From positions 3,026,829 through 3,090,828 of the forward strand of contig JAJEKV010000041.1 of NCBI GenBank assembly GCA_021234155.1: DNA of 64,000 nucleotides. The letters are read 5' to 3'. A program made the position numbers and the translations under genes. The notes below the pieces were generated by a model. That model worked only from the letters and a program-made list of their open reading frames with translations, did no database searches and was not told the DNA's origin. Shown piece after piece: positions 35,754-49,249 of the stretch; position 1 is the stretch's first letter; each line of letters starts with the position of its first letter. Source of the stretch: Isoetes taiwanensis (Eukaryota > Streptophyta > Lycopodiopsida > Isoetales > Isoetaceae).

Positions 35754-37348
35754 ATAACTCCTCCTTTTATCAGAACTATACTCTTAGAAGGTGGTCCTTG
35801 CATCCTTCAACATAATTAGCCCAACAACATTCCATTTTTTTTACCTTAGTCATAGCATCACATGAACAATTACTACTTGACTTGCATAATGTTCCATCAC
35901 TGAGTGGTCCTAGCAACTATTGGGGGTGCATTAAGCATTGTCATCCACAATCTTTGGCTCTGGTAAAAGGTTCTCCTTTAAACTCAATGAAGGCTATAGG
36001 CCATGGCATAATGCATAGAACCTCCAATTGTTTAATACAAGCAATGCAATCCTGGTGATTTGACCCTTTTTCCTTCCATTTTTCTTAAACATTCTATCAT
36101 TTCCATATCCACTCTATCATTTTCCTAACCTTTCATCATTGACAGCCTGGATAGGATCAACCAGTATGATAATTCCTTCACCTACTAGCTCCTTATTGCA
36201 ATGGAGATGGACTTTCACCTTCCTATTCTTCGAATCCAACCTACTGTAGAGGATAATGTGCTTAGTAGTCTTAGCCTCAACACCCTCCACCCTCTTAGTG
36301 GTCCATAACCTTGACCTAGAAGAACAATGAGGACATGCGGATAAGAACATGTGGTAAAAATATGGATACATGTTAGGGGTGAAAAGTATTACTACATTTT
36401 TAGCCGTATTATGATCCACACCATTGATCTATACAAATGTAAATGTTTTTTGTGTTAGCTCAAAAAAGATAATGTATATATGAAAAAAGATTAAAGGCCA
36501 TCTTAAACGGGGGGATGCAATAGGAGGCTTGTGCGGCTTTAGACTGAAAATTTAGTTTTGCATTTGATTGGAAAACATTTACTAGACAAATTTTTGTTAA
36601 AGGTCTATACTATGTATCTGTATATAAAAGGCGGGATTAAAACCATGAATACCAATATGGTGGGGCAACTAAATGTTGATTTATTAATGTTGTTATGTAG
36701 AAGAAGTATCTAATGCTATCTAAGGCTGACATCACTTAATACGGACTATATCTCCAATTGAAGATCTGAGCAGGCATGATAAATTGGTGGGTTTGCTAGT
36801 GTTGTGCTACAAAATCATTTGCGTTGATAGGAAACACATAATATTAAGTGCAACATGGGGCTTACGTATGTTCTGCAAAAACAAGGTACCACGGTACTAT
36901 AGATTGCATCTTATATGGTTGTCGTGAGCGAGTTTTTGGAGTTGGCATGTGGGAGGTTCAAAATGGGGATGGTATTTTTGACATCCACATTTTTATTTTA
37001 TATTTAGTATGCACAGGCCGGTTGTTTCATTTTATATGTACTTCAAATCATGCGCATGTGTTATTACTCGTTTTTTATAACACTATATTAACTTTGTATG
37101 CATGAGTCAATTGCGTTCATTTTATTTGTTAGAAATGTGAAATAGTATATTACAGCATGAAAAATTGTAGAAGTCCAGGTTGGTCTCAAAAAAAGACTAG
37201 CTAGTTTAGAGTCAATGGGCTCTTCGAAGCTGCAGGCTATCCTTCTATTTTGCGATTAGGTAGTTGAATGTATTCAAATATTGATTTAATTGTCCCATGG
37301 ATTTTGATGTTGCTTTTGAGGGCAACTCATAATGCGATAGCACCTTGA
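35754..37348. other. Intergenic, nothing firmly recognised
   Basis: The minus-strand frame at 36117-36419 includes FYHMFLSACPHCSSRSRLW and TKHIILYSRLDSKNRKVKVH but matches no family I know. There are no repeats or RNA genes of note. Confidence 0.35.
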
Positions 37349-37359
37349 TTAGTGTTATC

Positions 37360-37504
37360 CCCTTTTTTTCTTTTTTAAGGCATGGTTGGTGGGACTTGCA
37401 CCTGCTCACGTCTCCCATCCGATGATAGCCAGTGCGTTTTGAACCCTGGTGGGGATCACCCCAATTCAAGGCCTTACCACTAGATCACCACCACGATGGA
37501 CTGC
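37360..37504 (-). mobile_element. tRNA-derived SINE with 11-bp target-site duplication
   Basis: On the minus strand the 145-bp element starts near GTGGTGGTGATCTAGTGGTA, a tRNA-like A box, and has a B-box-like AGGGTTCAAAACGC about 35 nt downstream. It ends in an A-rich tail (AAAAAAGAAAAAAAGGGG). It is flanked by a perfect 11-bp direct repeat, TTAGTGTTATC, at 37349-37359 and 37505-37515. Boxes, tail and target duplication together make a complete SINE insertion. Confidence 0.85.
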
Positions 37505-37559
37505 TTAGTGTTATCACGTTATTACAAAGCCTTTTCCCTAGTATACAACACTATATGAA

Positions 37560-38830
37560 AACTGCTTAGGCCAGTTGCAGCTGACAAGCCAACCATTCCA
37601 TAGCAGTATCGGAGTCCGTCAAGGATGCCCTCTCTATCCAACATTGTTTGGGCTTTACATTGATCAGTTGGAGGGCTGGCTTGCTGATAATGGGGGCGAT
37701 GGAGCACACCTTTTGCACCATATTATCAGGCATCTAATATCTGTTGATGATGTGGACCTCCTAACTTACACTTCGACAGACATGCAGCGTCATCTCGATG
37801 CCCTGGGCACATTCTACCAGGCAACTGATATGCGCGTCAATCTAGCCACGACTAAGGTGGTCCTCTTATCATCTTCGCGCTAGCCGAGGTCCCCCATGTT
37901 CACTTACCAGGGGCAAAATGTAGAAGTGGCACCCACCTACAAATATTTAGGAGTGGAATTTCCTTCTACTATGCACTGGGACACACCACACGGCTACGAG
38001 TGACGGGGGGCTGGAAGGCACTATACGCAATGCAGAGTAGAAGCCATAGAGCAGAGTTGTATGATTAGGCCCATCAGTCGCACATGTTCGAGGTCTTGGT
38101 GGAACCTGTCCTTTTATACGGGGTTGAAGTATGGGGTCCAGTGGTGTCCCCTGCTACTTGGAATGACTTGAAGCAAGTGCAGAAAGCCTTCTTAGTATGA
38201 GCACTAGGGATGAAGTCCACATTCCCCTATCAAATTCTGTTGCAGGAGACGGATTTCTTGCCTCTTCAAAGGGCGGCCCTTGATCGACACATTGTCTATT
38301 TTCAGAAGGTGGTCAATATGGATGATGCTCGTCTCCCTAACCTAGCTTATATCATGGCAATGGGGCCGCAATGCCTCAAGGCCTGCTGGAGGGAAAAGAG
38401 ATCTCAATGGCTGGCTAGATGGAATATGCATGAACACAGGTGCATACACGTGCAAACAGAGGCAGATCGCGATAGCTTGAGGCAATACCTTGATGCTTGC
38501 TTCTCAGCAAGCTTTGGGATGCTAGTGCCCTTGAACAGGTCAAGACAGCACACTACCAGCGCCATATAAATTCCACATTAGAGTGGGGCCCACAATATTA
38601 CCTGCATATCCATTTGCCTATGAAAAGGCGCAGACTCGTTGCCTCTATTCACAAGGTGCACGCCATCTTCAAATTGAGACGGGTAGATGGATTGGGGAGC
38701 CACGCCAGAATAGGCTTTGTCAATGCTGCCAAATAGGAGCCATTGAGGATGAGTGCCATGCCCTTCAAAGTTGTCCAGCATATGATCAAATCTGGACGCG
38801 CTATGCTGAGTTGGTCAGGTCTAGTTAGCC
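37560..38830 (+). pseudogene. Decayed LINE ORF2 fragment (RT and C-terminal zinc knuckle)
   Basis: The fragment starts inside the RT at IGVRQGCPLYPTLFGLYIDQ and continues through a mutated catalytic box (SVDDVDLL where the sister copy has YADDIVL) and NLATTKVVLL. The C-terminal half follows in other frames (MKSTFPYQILLQETDFLPLQ). It ends with the CCHC-type CQCCQIGAIEDECHALQSC, corresponding to CRACGCDEIEDEAHAIIRC in the LINE near 58890. Endonuclease and the first half of RT are missing, and several frameshifts are present. It belongs to a different subfamily from the two LINEs at 49-59 kb. Confidence 0.8.
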
Positions 38831-39256
38831 GTTACATGTTATATTGAGCACGGCTTCCATACGGATGCTAGGATCATACCTTCGGGAGGTCATGGATATG
38901 CGAGAACAGCTATTTCATAATATATATAAAATTACTTTGGATGCCCCCATGGAATAGATCATCTATATATTTACGATCTCTGCCGTTCACCCTTGGGGAA
39001 AAGAGGTGGCGTAAGTGTGCCCGTCAGATCTCTATGGGGGCATACATGGGCATGCATGTGGGCCTGCTCCACATCTCGGCATCATGGGATTAAGGGGGGA
39101 AATTTAATGATAGGTTGGAAGGTGCTAGAAAGGTGTGCAACCATGGGCGATACCATCTCAACCCTTAGTAATTAATGCCCCTGATGATGTGGCGGTCATA
39201 ATTTAATGTTTCTTTAGGTAATGTTTGTGTGTTTAGATGCCCCATCGCGGTAAATG
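38831..39256. other. LINE 3' flank, unclassified
   Basis: May include the LINE 3' UTR, but no clear terminal stem-loop or simple-repeat tail is found. No gene supported. Confidence 0.35.
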
Positions 39257-39407
39257 TTGGACGTGGGCATGTTATAGCCAGTCTTAAATGGGCGAAAATC
39301 AGCTGTCCACAAAAACGCAATGTAATTTTTTTTTGGCGTGGCTATAACATGTCAAAGACACGGATATACCACGGATATGCCCATGGCTATAACATGACAG
39401 CGTCCAA
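39257..39407. repeat. 151-bp foldback with 24-nt inverted arms
   Basis: The left arm (TTGGACGTGGGCATGTTATA then GCCA, 39257-39280) and right arm (TGGCTATAACATGACAGCGT then CCAA, 39384-39407) are inverted, with four mismatches. A third, partial arm (GTGGCTATAACATG) lies near 39343. It is either a small MITE or the upstream end of the element that follows. Confidence 0.7.
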
Positions 39408-39872
39408 TATATACGGTGCTTCTGCCTAACGCGGAGATTTTATTGGCATTTTGACAGTTTGATCGCCGCTTTTATGATATCTTAAGGATATGTTATATCC
39501 ATAATGTGTTCGAAATTGGAATTGGTATATTTATAACTTAAGGTTTGTGAAGGTTTTATGGGGGTATTCGTATGTGATACCGTATATTGATGACGGTGGC
39601 AACTGGGATTCGCAACCCTAGAATCTTGGGCGGGCATATTGGAGTTCCGGATGCCTGGTTGGCCGGAACTGGTGGTTCCTCCTTGGGCTGCTGCAGGGAT
39701 GGCGGAGCTCCGGGTGATGTGTCGCTTGTTTGTTTTGTTTCCTTATTTGTTTGTGTGGATAAGCTGGGGTCGCTGGTGTTGGCGGGGAGCGGAGCTGCAG
39801 TATTGAAGAAGACACAGGTAAGATTTTTTCAATTTCGGCCACATTATTTCTGTGCCATTGTATTTATCTGCC

Positions 39873-41272
39873 ATGTCTATGAAGAGGGCAGCCAGAAAGG
39901 GTAAGAGTGGTCGTTCCTCTGGCCCTGCTTCTGTGAGCCATGTCTTGAATGTGAGTTCTTCCAATTCCCAAGAGAGAGGCCAGGATTTCTTTGCTGATCA
40001 GGACCGGAACCTCATAGATGTCAGTGTTACCTTAGGCTTGTCTGGGCAGGATGTCCCTGTGAGTTTTTATGATGTCCTTGTGGGATTTTGCAATCGGAGG
40101 TATGTTGCTGGAACTGTGGCCATGGAAAGGGGTGCTACTGTAGATCATTTGCATTGTCAGGCTGTTTTTAGAGCCCGGTTTAAAACCCCTAGGGCCATGA
40201 ATGATGCCATTAAAAAGGAATTTAATTGGGCTTGTAAGCCTCCTGGTGTGATCTTGGTCTGTAAAGCCTTGAACACTCGCCTTCTTGTTTTGAGGGTATG
40301 ATTGGTTATTGTATGAAGGATGTGGGAAAGGTTCACTATGTCTGCCATCTTCATAATGTTAGTGAGGCTGCCATCGAGAAAGGTAAGGATTTGTATTTGA
40401 GATGGGAGCTGGTGATACAAAAAACTTAGTTGTTCTTGATAATAAGAATTTGCTCAACTATCATGGCAACCGTAGGTTGACTGCTAGCTTGTTGTTTACA
40501 TTGGCCAGAATGATTCGTTCTGGAAAGTTTACATTATCCAGTTCTTGGATTATCCCTTCCAATACTGCCCACATTAATGAGCATCGTGTCCCGGCTGCAT
40601 GGAGGGTGCTGCTAAATCCTTCTCAGTGCATGCCCTCGGACATGAGAACTATTTTGTTTGGGCTGCCTGCTGGGTTTGTACCTGTAGAGCGCAATGGGCC
40701 TGGGAGGAGGCGGTATTGGGATGATGCCATCCCTGTGGATGAACAAGACAATAATTTCGATGACATTTGTGATGAGTCTTATAGTCGTGACAGTGATGAT
40801 GTTGTTGTTTTGGAGCCTGGTGTGGATTTCATCCCTGTGCACAAGGGTGATTGCACCATGGCTATTGGGTTCGTTTGTTTCTTAGTTGCAGGTAATAATG
40901 GAGACTGATGGGGAGCCTGTTGCTGGCGTGGAGCAACCTGCTGTATCTTTGCCTGACTCCTTTATTTCTTCTGCTGTTGAAGCATCACATCCAGATCATG
41001 TTGTGTTCTCGGCTGAGCCTGAGGCAGTTTTTTGTGCTCAAGAGTTTGTTAGTAGCATCATCCAAGTTGGAACTGAGGCGCATATGATTGCGGCATCCTT
41101 GCGCTTGCTCAGGCGGCAGCTTAGAGGGTTTTATGCCTCAATTCAGAATGCTATTTCTGCTGTGGAGTGGGATCAATTGGGGGTGCCTGTCTCTGAGTTG
41201 CATGTCTTGCGCTCTCATATGAGCCTTGCTAGGGTCTTGCTTGTGCAAGAAATTCGCCAACTGGATGGATGA
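39873..41272 (+). pseudogene. Candidate HUH endonuclease (Rep-like) of a mobile element, frameshifted
   Basis: The first frame (ATG 39873) contains IDVSVTLG, then ATVDHLHCQAVF at about 40131-40166: a His-hydrophobic-His-x-Gln box of the HUH type. About 50 residues later, in the next frame, GMIGYCMKD (Tyr codon 40307-40309) fits the catalytic Tyr-x-x-Lys motif of Rep nucleases. The sequence then continues as RWGAGDTKNLVVLDNKNLL, SGKFTLSSSWIIPS and WRVLLNPSQCMPSDMRTILF. The two frame changes, near 40295 and 40405, each need only one missing G in a G-run, so an ancestral frame of roughly 340 codons is implied. A last frame, 40886-41272, may be the C terminus or a second ORF. No helicase (Helitron) motif is seen. 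Family assignment is by motif only; Replitron-type or other rolling-circle-like elements are the nearest ideas. Confidence 0.5.
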
Positions 41273-41563
41273 AATTAGGCATGCGCAGAGTGGCGCACCT
41301 ATGAACTGATCTGTTTACATCTTGTTCTTTTTGTTTTTGTGTGGCTTGACAGAACTGGTTATGGTTTTATAAATGACAGGCTTGTTTATCTTCTAAATGT
41401 GTTGTTCAATTTGTTGCAGCTTGGCCTTCATTGACAGGTATCATTTTGACACGTGTTGAATCTTTTGCAACAGGCTGCTGTACAATCCGAAATTGGGAAT
41501 GGTTTTTTGTTTGGAATAATATGCTGATACTAACTTGTTTTATTTCTTAGTGGGCTTCGGCCC

Positions 41564-41609
41564 CTAGGCATACTAGGTATCCCTCCTTTGGGATCCTTAG
41601 TATGCCTAG
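41564..41609. repeat. Strong 20-bp-stem hairpin downstream of the Rep-like gene
   Basis: Arms at 41564-41583 and 41590-41609 pair over 20 bp with two mismatches, around a 6-nt loop. It lies about 290 bp after the last Rep-like frame. It could be a terminator-like 3' element of a rolling-circle transposon or an unrelated palindrome. Confidence 0.8.
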
Positions 41610-41732
41610 ATGAGCGTGGGATCTTGTACTGTTGTACTGGGGAACCCCTTCTTTATTTTCATTCCTTATTTTGTTTGGCTGCTAATTGTTAAATATTCTA
41701 TTTATTCAATGGTTTAGTGAAATGTTAGGGGT

Positions 41733-41768
41733 AAGTCAAAGATGGGGGTTTTGACCCCATCTTGACTT
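41733..41768. repeat. Second hairpin downstream of the Rep-like gene
   Basis: AAGTCAAAGATGGGG and CCCCATCTTGACTT pair over about 14 bp with one bulged base. It lies 124 bp beyond the first hairpin. Confidence 0.75.
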
Positions 41769-42655
41769 GCATTTGAGGGCTGCAAATTCGCCCCATGACA
41801 TATCCTGTGGCATATACCAGCATCCAATGGTCCAAAATAATTTATAGACACCCCAAATGATAATAAAAAACGTAGAGCTTAAAATATTTTCTCAGCCCTG
41901 GCCTCCCGTCTTGAATATAACATAAAATCTTCCATGCGTAGTCGCTAGGTGCGCCTTTCTTTTCATTATTTGCTAAATAAGTTTCATGTTAAAGCCAGCC
42001 TTTCATGCAAGATAAGGTCCCAGCAATGAGCGGTAACGTCATACCCCCAAGTATCTGGCATAATGACCTGGCGTGATGCCTGAGTGATTGTAAAGCAACC
42101 AAGAGTCTGATCAACAAGTTGGAATTTGTAATGACACTTCTAATTTCAATAAATGGGGCAGAAATTTGTCCCATCATATTGTAAGCAGTCAGGACCAAAT
42201 TTTCTTTCGTGCAAACTACCACATATGGTCTTCATCAGAAGCATTTTACATTTATGATCTATTGTCTTGCTTTTTCACAATTGCAATGGAAGCTTATTTA
42301 TTCTGCACTCCTTTTTCCCTGCTTTAGTTACAGCATGCCTGTCAAGCTCTCTTTATACATTTTATGAATTTCACGTTACATATAGCTTGCTGATAAGATA
42401 CAACACGTTAACCTGGAGCACAGCTGCAAGGACTGGAGATTCACAGAACATACTCCCAAATAAATGACCAAGCCCCACCCGCCAACAAATGCCTAACCTG
42501 CTGGCACAGTTGATTTCTGGACCAAAATTGTAATGCAACCTTCAGCTGCTCCATGAACATTTTCCTCCAAGAGCCTGGGTCTGCAACCAATCACCATCCC
42601 AAACACAGTAATTGGTTCAGCATCTGGTTAGTATCAGGGATACGTCTGTGGTCCA
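41769..42655. other. Region between the Rep-like element and UTP4
   Basis: The part next to 42656 is probably UTP4 3' UTR. An AATAAA on the minus strand at about 42297-42302 is a possible polyadenylation signal, about 355 nt after the stop. No other gene is seen. Confidence 0.45.
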
Positions 42656-45600
42656 TTATGTACCAAACACGTGTCTATATACTGGTGCAGGAAACTGTCG
42701 TAAAACCTCAAGCCAGGGGCGTTCCACAATAATCAAGGCTTGGTCCTGAACGTGAGATACAAACAAAACGGGATCTTCAAACTTTGTAAGAACAAAGTTC
42801 TTCCTAGTGTCTCCATTTGCATGAACTAGTGTACCATTTCCATGTTTAACTGGGCTTTCTTTTCCAAGTGAGTAAGAAATTCCTCCATTAGACATGCCTC
42901 CATTAGACATGCCACCATTAGACAAGTGTTTGACAGGCTTGCTGAAATCAATATGGCACATAGCCCTGATGTAACATGATAATCAGAGATTCAAATGACT
43001 CTGAACTCCAACAACAAAGCGAACAAAGCAAAGCAACACATGTACATACCTAGCGCCATATGCAATAACACTCGTCGACTTGTCAGATGATGGTACTGAA
43101 AGCCCAAAGATTCCTCCAGGAAACTCCAAGATTTCTTGTGGAATATGTGCTTTATTCAACTTAGACCACTCCCCTAGCTCTCGGGCCTCCACATCAAGTA
43201 CATGTATTTGATTTGCTACAGTACTTACAATCAAAATCCCATGGTTTCCAGGACGGAAAACAGCAGCTGTTGTAGGGGTCCCGTCCAATAAAGGGACAGA
43301 CCAATGCAACCTGTAAAGAGCAACCATAAATATCTTAGCCAATAGAAACAAACTGCTGTTTTGCAGCGAAAAGGAGCTCAAAGAAATTAAACATCTACAA
43401 ATTGCAGTGACTAATTTAGCAAGTGATTAAAAAGAATACCTGAAGGTTTCCAAATTCAAAATACTGATATGTCCCAATGCAGAAGATATTGCTAACCATT
43501 GCCCATCTGGACTTGCACAGAGTAATGTAATGGGAGATGGTGGGTCTGAAGCAATCACATATGTGTATACAGTTTCAGTAGACTGAATATCTACCATCTG
43601 CAAATAGACACCATTGTCATACATAGCAACATAATAACAAATACAACCAATGGACATGTGCTTACAGTGATCTTACTACTGGGAGACACGAGAATCAAGC
43701 GAGTTGAATCAACAGTAAACAGCATTTGATTAGCTGCTGGGAGATCCCGTGGTAAACTTTTCTTTCTAATAGTCCATGGCTTTTGTTGGGCAGCATTACC
43801 CTGAAGCTCAAAAAGCCTAGATCTCAACCTATCAGAAAAAGCCACAAACTTGCCATTTTGTGATACTGCACTACAGAGTATGTGCTCTTGTGTTTTTGAC
43901 TTTATTCTAGCGAGCAGAGATGGTGGGCTACCCTTTAATTTCCCCAGATTCCTGGCAGGAATGCTTCCATTCAAAAAACTTTCTTTTTTTATTTCTGAAT
44001 TGCCATTGCAGGCCTCAAATTTCCTCTTCTGAGAGGAAGCACAAGTATCTCCCATAACCATTTCGGATTTAGAATATGCATAGATCTTCCAAATATCGAT
44101 ATGTGTATGATGTTGAGCCATCATCAACACATCACTATCCCCGAATGCTGAAGGCGCCAATTGAATGTGTACCCTTTCAGGAGCAGGACATATATCATGA
44201 GGAGAGAACTTAAGAAAAGAATCTGCAGGATATGCAAAAAGCTTTGAATCATTTCCTGCAGAAACGAGCATTGGAATGCCTGGTACTGTCCACCGTACAT
44301 GCTTTTGCTTTCTTGACCGCTTGTAGCCTTTCTTGAAGACTTTATGAGGAGGCTCATAACCTGTAAACCATCATCTGGATGAGAAAAAAACAAGCTTAAT
44401 AGAGTAGCAAAACAAATTACCTTCTTCCAAAACCACGGGATATGCCACAGCTAACGCTCTAACATCATGTGTATGAGTCTGTCGCTTCCCAATAAGAGTC
44501 CACTGCCCACCGGCTGAAACTGATTCGGATGCAGAATTTGAATCCAAACTCCTGGTACTTTGGTTTACAAATTGGTATAAAACTACCTGCAGCAGTGAAA
44601 ACATTTAAAAGGGCTGACACGGAGGAAATTGGCAGCTGAGCTATGACAGAAGTGAATACCTGACCGTCAGCTCCACCAGAGAAAACGGAGTTATGAGAAG
44701 GAGCGGCGGCCAACGCCAGAACATCAGCCCGATGGTGGGTGTATGCCTGCAGCAAAGTACCCCTTCTTCCATCCCAAAATTGAGTACTCCCAGAACTGTC
44801 ACCACTCACAACTGTTCCATCTCTGCAGGACAGACATGGAGGGCTTATAAAAATAGCCACCTTGCAGCATGGTAGCAGTTTGAAAACAATGACGCAAGAA
44901 GTTAAACACACTGTTGGAAATCAGAGATAGTGCAAAGAAAGATGTTTGGTGGATAAATGTTTGGTCATTCAATTTCATACTGGATTGTCATAACACTGGG
45001 TAGAATGTGAATTTAAGTAAAACATCCCCATTAAGCATGATTATTTTCAACGGTATGAGCAACCAAATAGAACCGCACCTCAACACCAAGAGTGACCAGA
45101 TGCAAAGATCTGCATCATTTCCTACTCCTCCAATACCTGCAGTTATTCTGTGAACTTCATAGTATCTCTTTGTATCCCAGCATCTGATACATCTGCACCG
45201 AAAGATGACAATATCAGAATAGCATCTAAATTAAAATCTTGAACCCAAAATACTTACCCATCAGAACCTCCAGCATAGATTCGTGCTGAATCTAACGTCC
45301 AAGCAACACTCAAAATACGTCCTAATTAGCAAACAATATGTCAGCAAAAAAGCAAACAAGCAGATTAGTAATGAACACGAGGATCAGGCAGCCCTTACTG
45401 ACCCTTGACATGAGGAAAAGCTTTCAGAAACGCCATACATTCGTCATTGTCCTTGACAGCAAATAATCTAACACATCCATCATCGCAAGCAACTGCCACT
45501 CTCTGCTGTCCAGCCATGCGCACTTTATCATGTTTAATCTGGATTTCATCCTCATCACTACTCTCATTATCGTCTCTCTCAGCTTTTCTTTTGCCAGGTT

Positions 45601-46326
45601 CCATTATGTGTGAAAAAGTACCATTAGCCTTGCTTGTAGATGCGACATCAAGAGCTTCGGCAGCTAAATCCCATACAGGTCCCCCATACGAATCTTGAGC
45701 ACCCTTTGTACCACACAAGATCATATTTTTTAAGTACAAGCATAAATAATCATTTAACCAATGATATATCTAACACTCATGCATATAGCCTCGGTCTTTA
45801 AACTCTTCACATTCGGACTTCTGATTTCTACAATTTGATAAGCACAACATGGATACAAAGACAAAATGAGTAAAACGTATTTGACATACGGAACCACTGT
45901 TACCTTTGGTTGCAAAGATGTTAAATCCCATTCAGTAATAAAGCCATCGAGTCCAGCAGAGAACAGACGACCTCGCTCGTGGGTGTAAGAATTGCACCAT
46001 ACAAGAGAAGAAATTGCTGCATCATTTCGTCCGGGAATAGTCTATGCAGTGAAAGCATCCAAATTATCACAGAAGGCCATAGTGGATCAATGAAACCTTC
46101 ATCAGTCAGCAGAATGGAATGAGAATAGGAAAATACCTACCACTTCACAATGCCAACCAACAGATCCAGGGGCCACATTCCATATTTCTATAGCACCACT
46201 TTCACGTGCAGCAGCCACAGCTGTTCCATTTCTGCTTGTTGCCAATGCTACCACAGCTGTTGGTCCCCACTCAATATGCCGGAGCCGGTGGACTTCTAGC
46301 ATCTCCTTCACCGGATTGCCCTTCAA
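42656..46326 (-). CDS. UTP4: U3 snoRNA-associated WD40 protein UTP4 (cirhin homologue)
   Basis: UTP4 is a tandem WD40 protein of the t-UTP/UTP-A subcomplex, which loads onto nascent pre-rRNA in the nucleolus and supports 18S rRNA processing. Eleven exons join by GT-AG introns in consistent phase: 46141-46326, 45904-46041, 45403-45703, 45258-45321, 45079-45192, 44660-44822, 44421-44586, 43666-44360, 43440-43597, 43050-43310 and 42656-42965. Total 2556 nt, 851 residues, no lesion. Diagnostic features are the N-terminal [20 protein letters not shown] and [66 protein letters not shown], and the C-terminal [20 protein letters not shown] ending HVFGT. An acidic stretch ([10 protein letters not shown]) sits in exon 3. 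The start could be the ATG at 46326 or the one at 46302 (MLEVHRLRH), which fits plant relatives better. A short NGGMS repeat marks exon 11. Confidence 0.95.
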
Positions 46327-47088
46327 TCCTACTCTTCAATGCTTGTCCAAGTTGGTTTTTTGGAATCTATACTCTGGGTCTAAAATGGTCTGTCTAACAC
46401 TTCGATCTTCTCCTGTTTGTAGCGTCGATCAACGAGGCGGCCAGAGCAACAAAACCCTAACAAAAACCCTAGAAGTTTGAGCGATTTTATCACTTATACA
46501 ATATACATGTGACAAAACCATGATGTCAAAATCACTTGTATTAGGGTGTGGTTTAAATAGTTTTGGAAATCTAACAAAAAGTGTTACAACACATACCCTC
46601 CCAGTTTTGTCCCTTCGCCTCCATGTTGTAAAACCCAAGATTCCAATCCATCAATAAATATGCCAAACAGTGTGGGTGAGTACGGAAAACCTTGCTTCAC
46701 ACCTTTTTCTTCGCATTGCTAACGACAATTGTGCCCATATCTTCTCATACAATTGTAGAACTGCATGTCTAAAATGTGTTGGAACCCCTATTTTTTCCAT
46801 TCATTCTTCATCTGATTAAATTAAATGCTTTTGTTAAATCCACAAATATGAGAGAGCAAGAGAGAGAGAGAGAGAATAATCATAATAGATATAGTCTGCC
46901 AATTAAGGAGATAAATATAGAGTAGAGATAGATAGATAGTACTTTTACGTCGTGCCACATTCGCAACATCCATGAGGATATATGACAGACCCCCAGAGAC
47001 TTGAACACATAATTGCTAACCCAATGGACTAGCCACTAAACCGAACAAGGGGGGAACACACACATATACAGAGAGAGTGTCACGCAAG
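46327..47088. other. UTP4 upstream region, no gene
   Basis: Would contain the UTP4 promoter and 5' UTR on the minus strand. I see no convincing TATA box. A short (GA)n run lies at about 46858-46876. Confidence 0.4.
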
Positions 47089-47148
47089 CAATTCTGCAGC
47101 TTCCCAAACAGGTGGCCTTTCCCCATTGTTTGGGAAGCTGCAGAATTG
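47089..47148. repeat. Perfect 22-bp inverted repeat (hairpin)
   Basis: Arms at 47089-47110 and 47127-47148 are perfectly complementary, with CTGCAGCTTCCCAAACA in the left arm, and enclose a 16-nt loop. The right arm runs directly into a (GT)n tract. Confidence 0.9.
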
Positions 47149-48599
<1,451 letters not shown>

Positions 48600-48600
<1 letters not shown>

Positions 48601-48760
48601 CAAATAGGGAGGGAGATAAAATGTTGTGTTTATTACGTCTGCGGGCCACCATGTCTATGAGACGCCCAAATATGTACACTAACATTATAAATAGAAGAGA
48701 ATAGAATAGTTTTTTTAACGTCCACGGAGACCAATAGGTCATGGGACCCATACAATGGGC
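48600..48760 (-). repeat. Two LINE/SINE 3' ends in a row
   Basis: On the minus strand, GGGTCCCATGACCTATTGGT with TTAAAAAAAC and a TATTC-type tail (about 48755-48690) is followed by CATAGACATGGTGGCCCGCA then GACGTAATAAAC (about 48660-48620). The latter resembles the 3' end of the LINE at 50250. Confidence 0.55.
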
Positions 48761-49249
48761 TAGTACAATCATTACTACTAGGATTAAAAAACCCCTGCCT
48801 CGAAAGGTTTTCAAGGGAAAAACCTTTGCAGTAATGATGATACTAGACAAGCTTAGATAATGACTACTGAGGGCTCAGTAATTGCAGACGTTTATCTAGA
48901 ACCTCAAGTATATATAATGCCAAGTCATGCATCTTCTGACATAAATCCATTAGACTCTTTTAATCTCTCGTCACTTATAACATTACATTCTTTATCATGC
49001 ATTAATTGTTCTCTCTGTGTTGATACCTCTTTTAAATATTTCCTGACTTGTTTTTCAGATAAGTAAAAAAATTCCAACAACGAGCTCGAATGAACATCAT
49101 GCTTACAACGAATCCCCATGTACGACGGACATCTTATGATCACATATGTTTCATCTTCAACTTCCTACACATCACACATCCTGCACAACCTCAACTCATG
49201 AGGAATATCACTCCAGTGCCCTACTTCAACCCTCAATCAATGAGAGCTA
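48761..49249. other. Short spacer between retroposon pieces
   Basis: No gene or named repeat recognised on either strand. Confidence 0.35.

Noticed and set aside
37370-37505. Functional tRNA gene
   Set aside because: A and B boxes are present but the cloverleaf is not complete, and the A-rich tail and target duplication show a SINE.
40846-40892. Small intron joining the second and third frames of the Rep-like gene
   Set aside because: An acceptor-like TTTCTTAGTTGCAG exists, but no GT donor gives an open joined frame.
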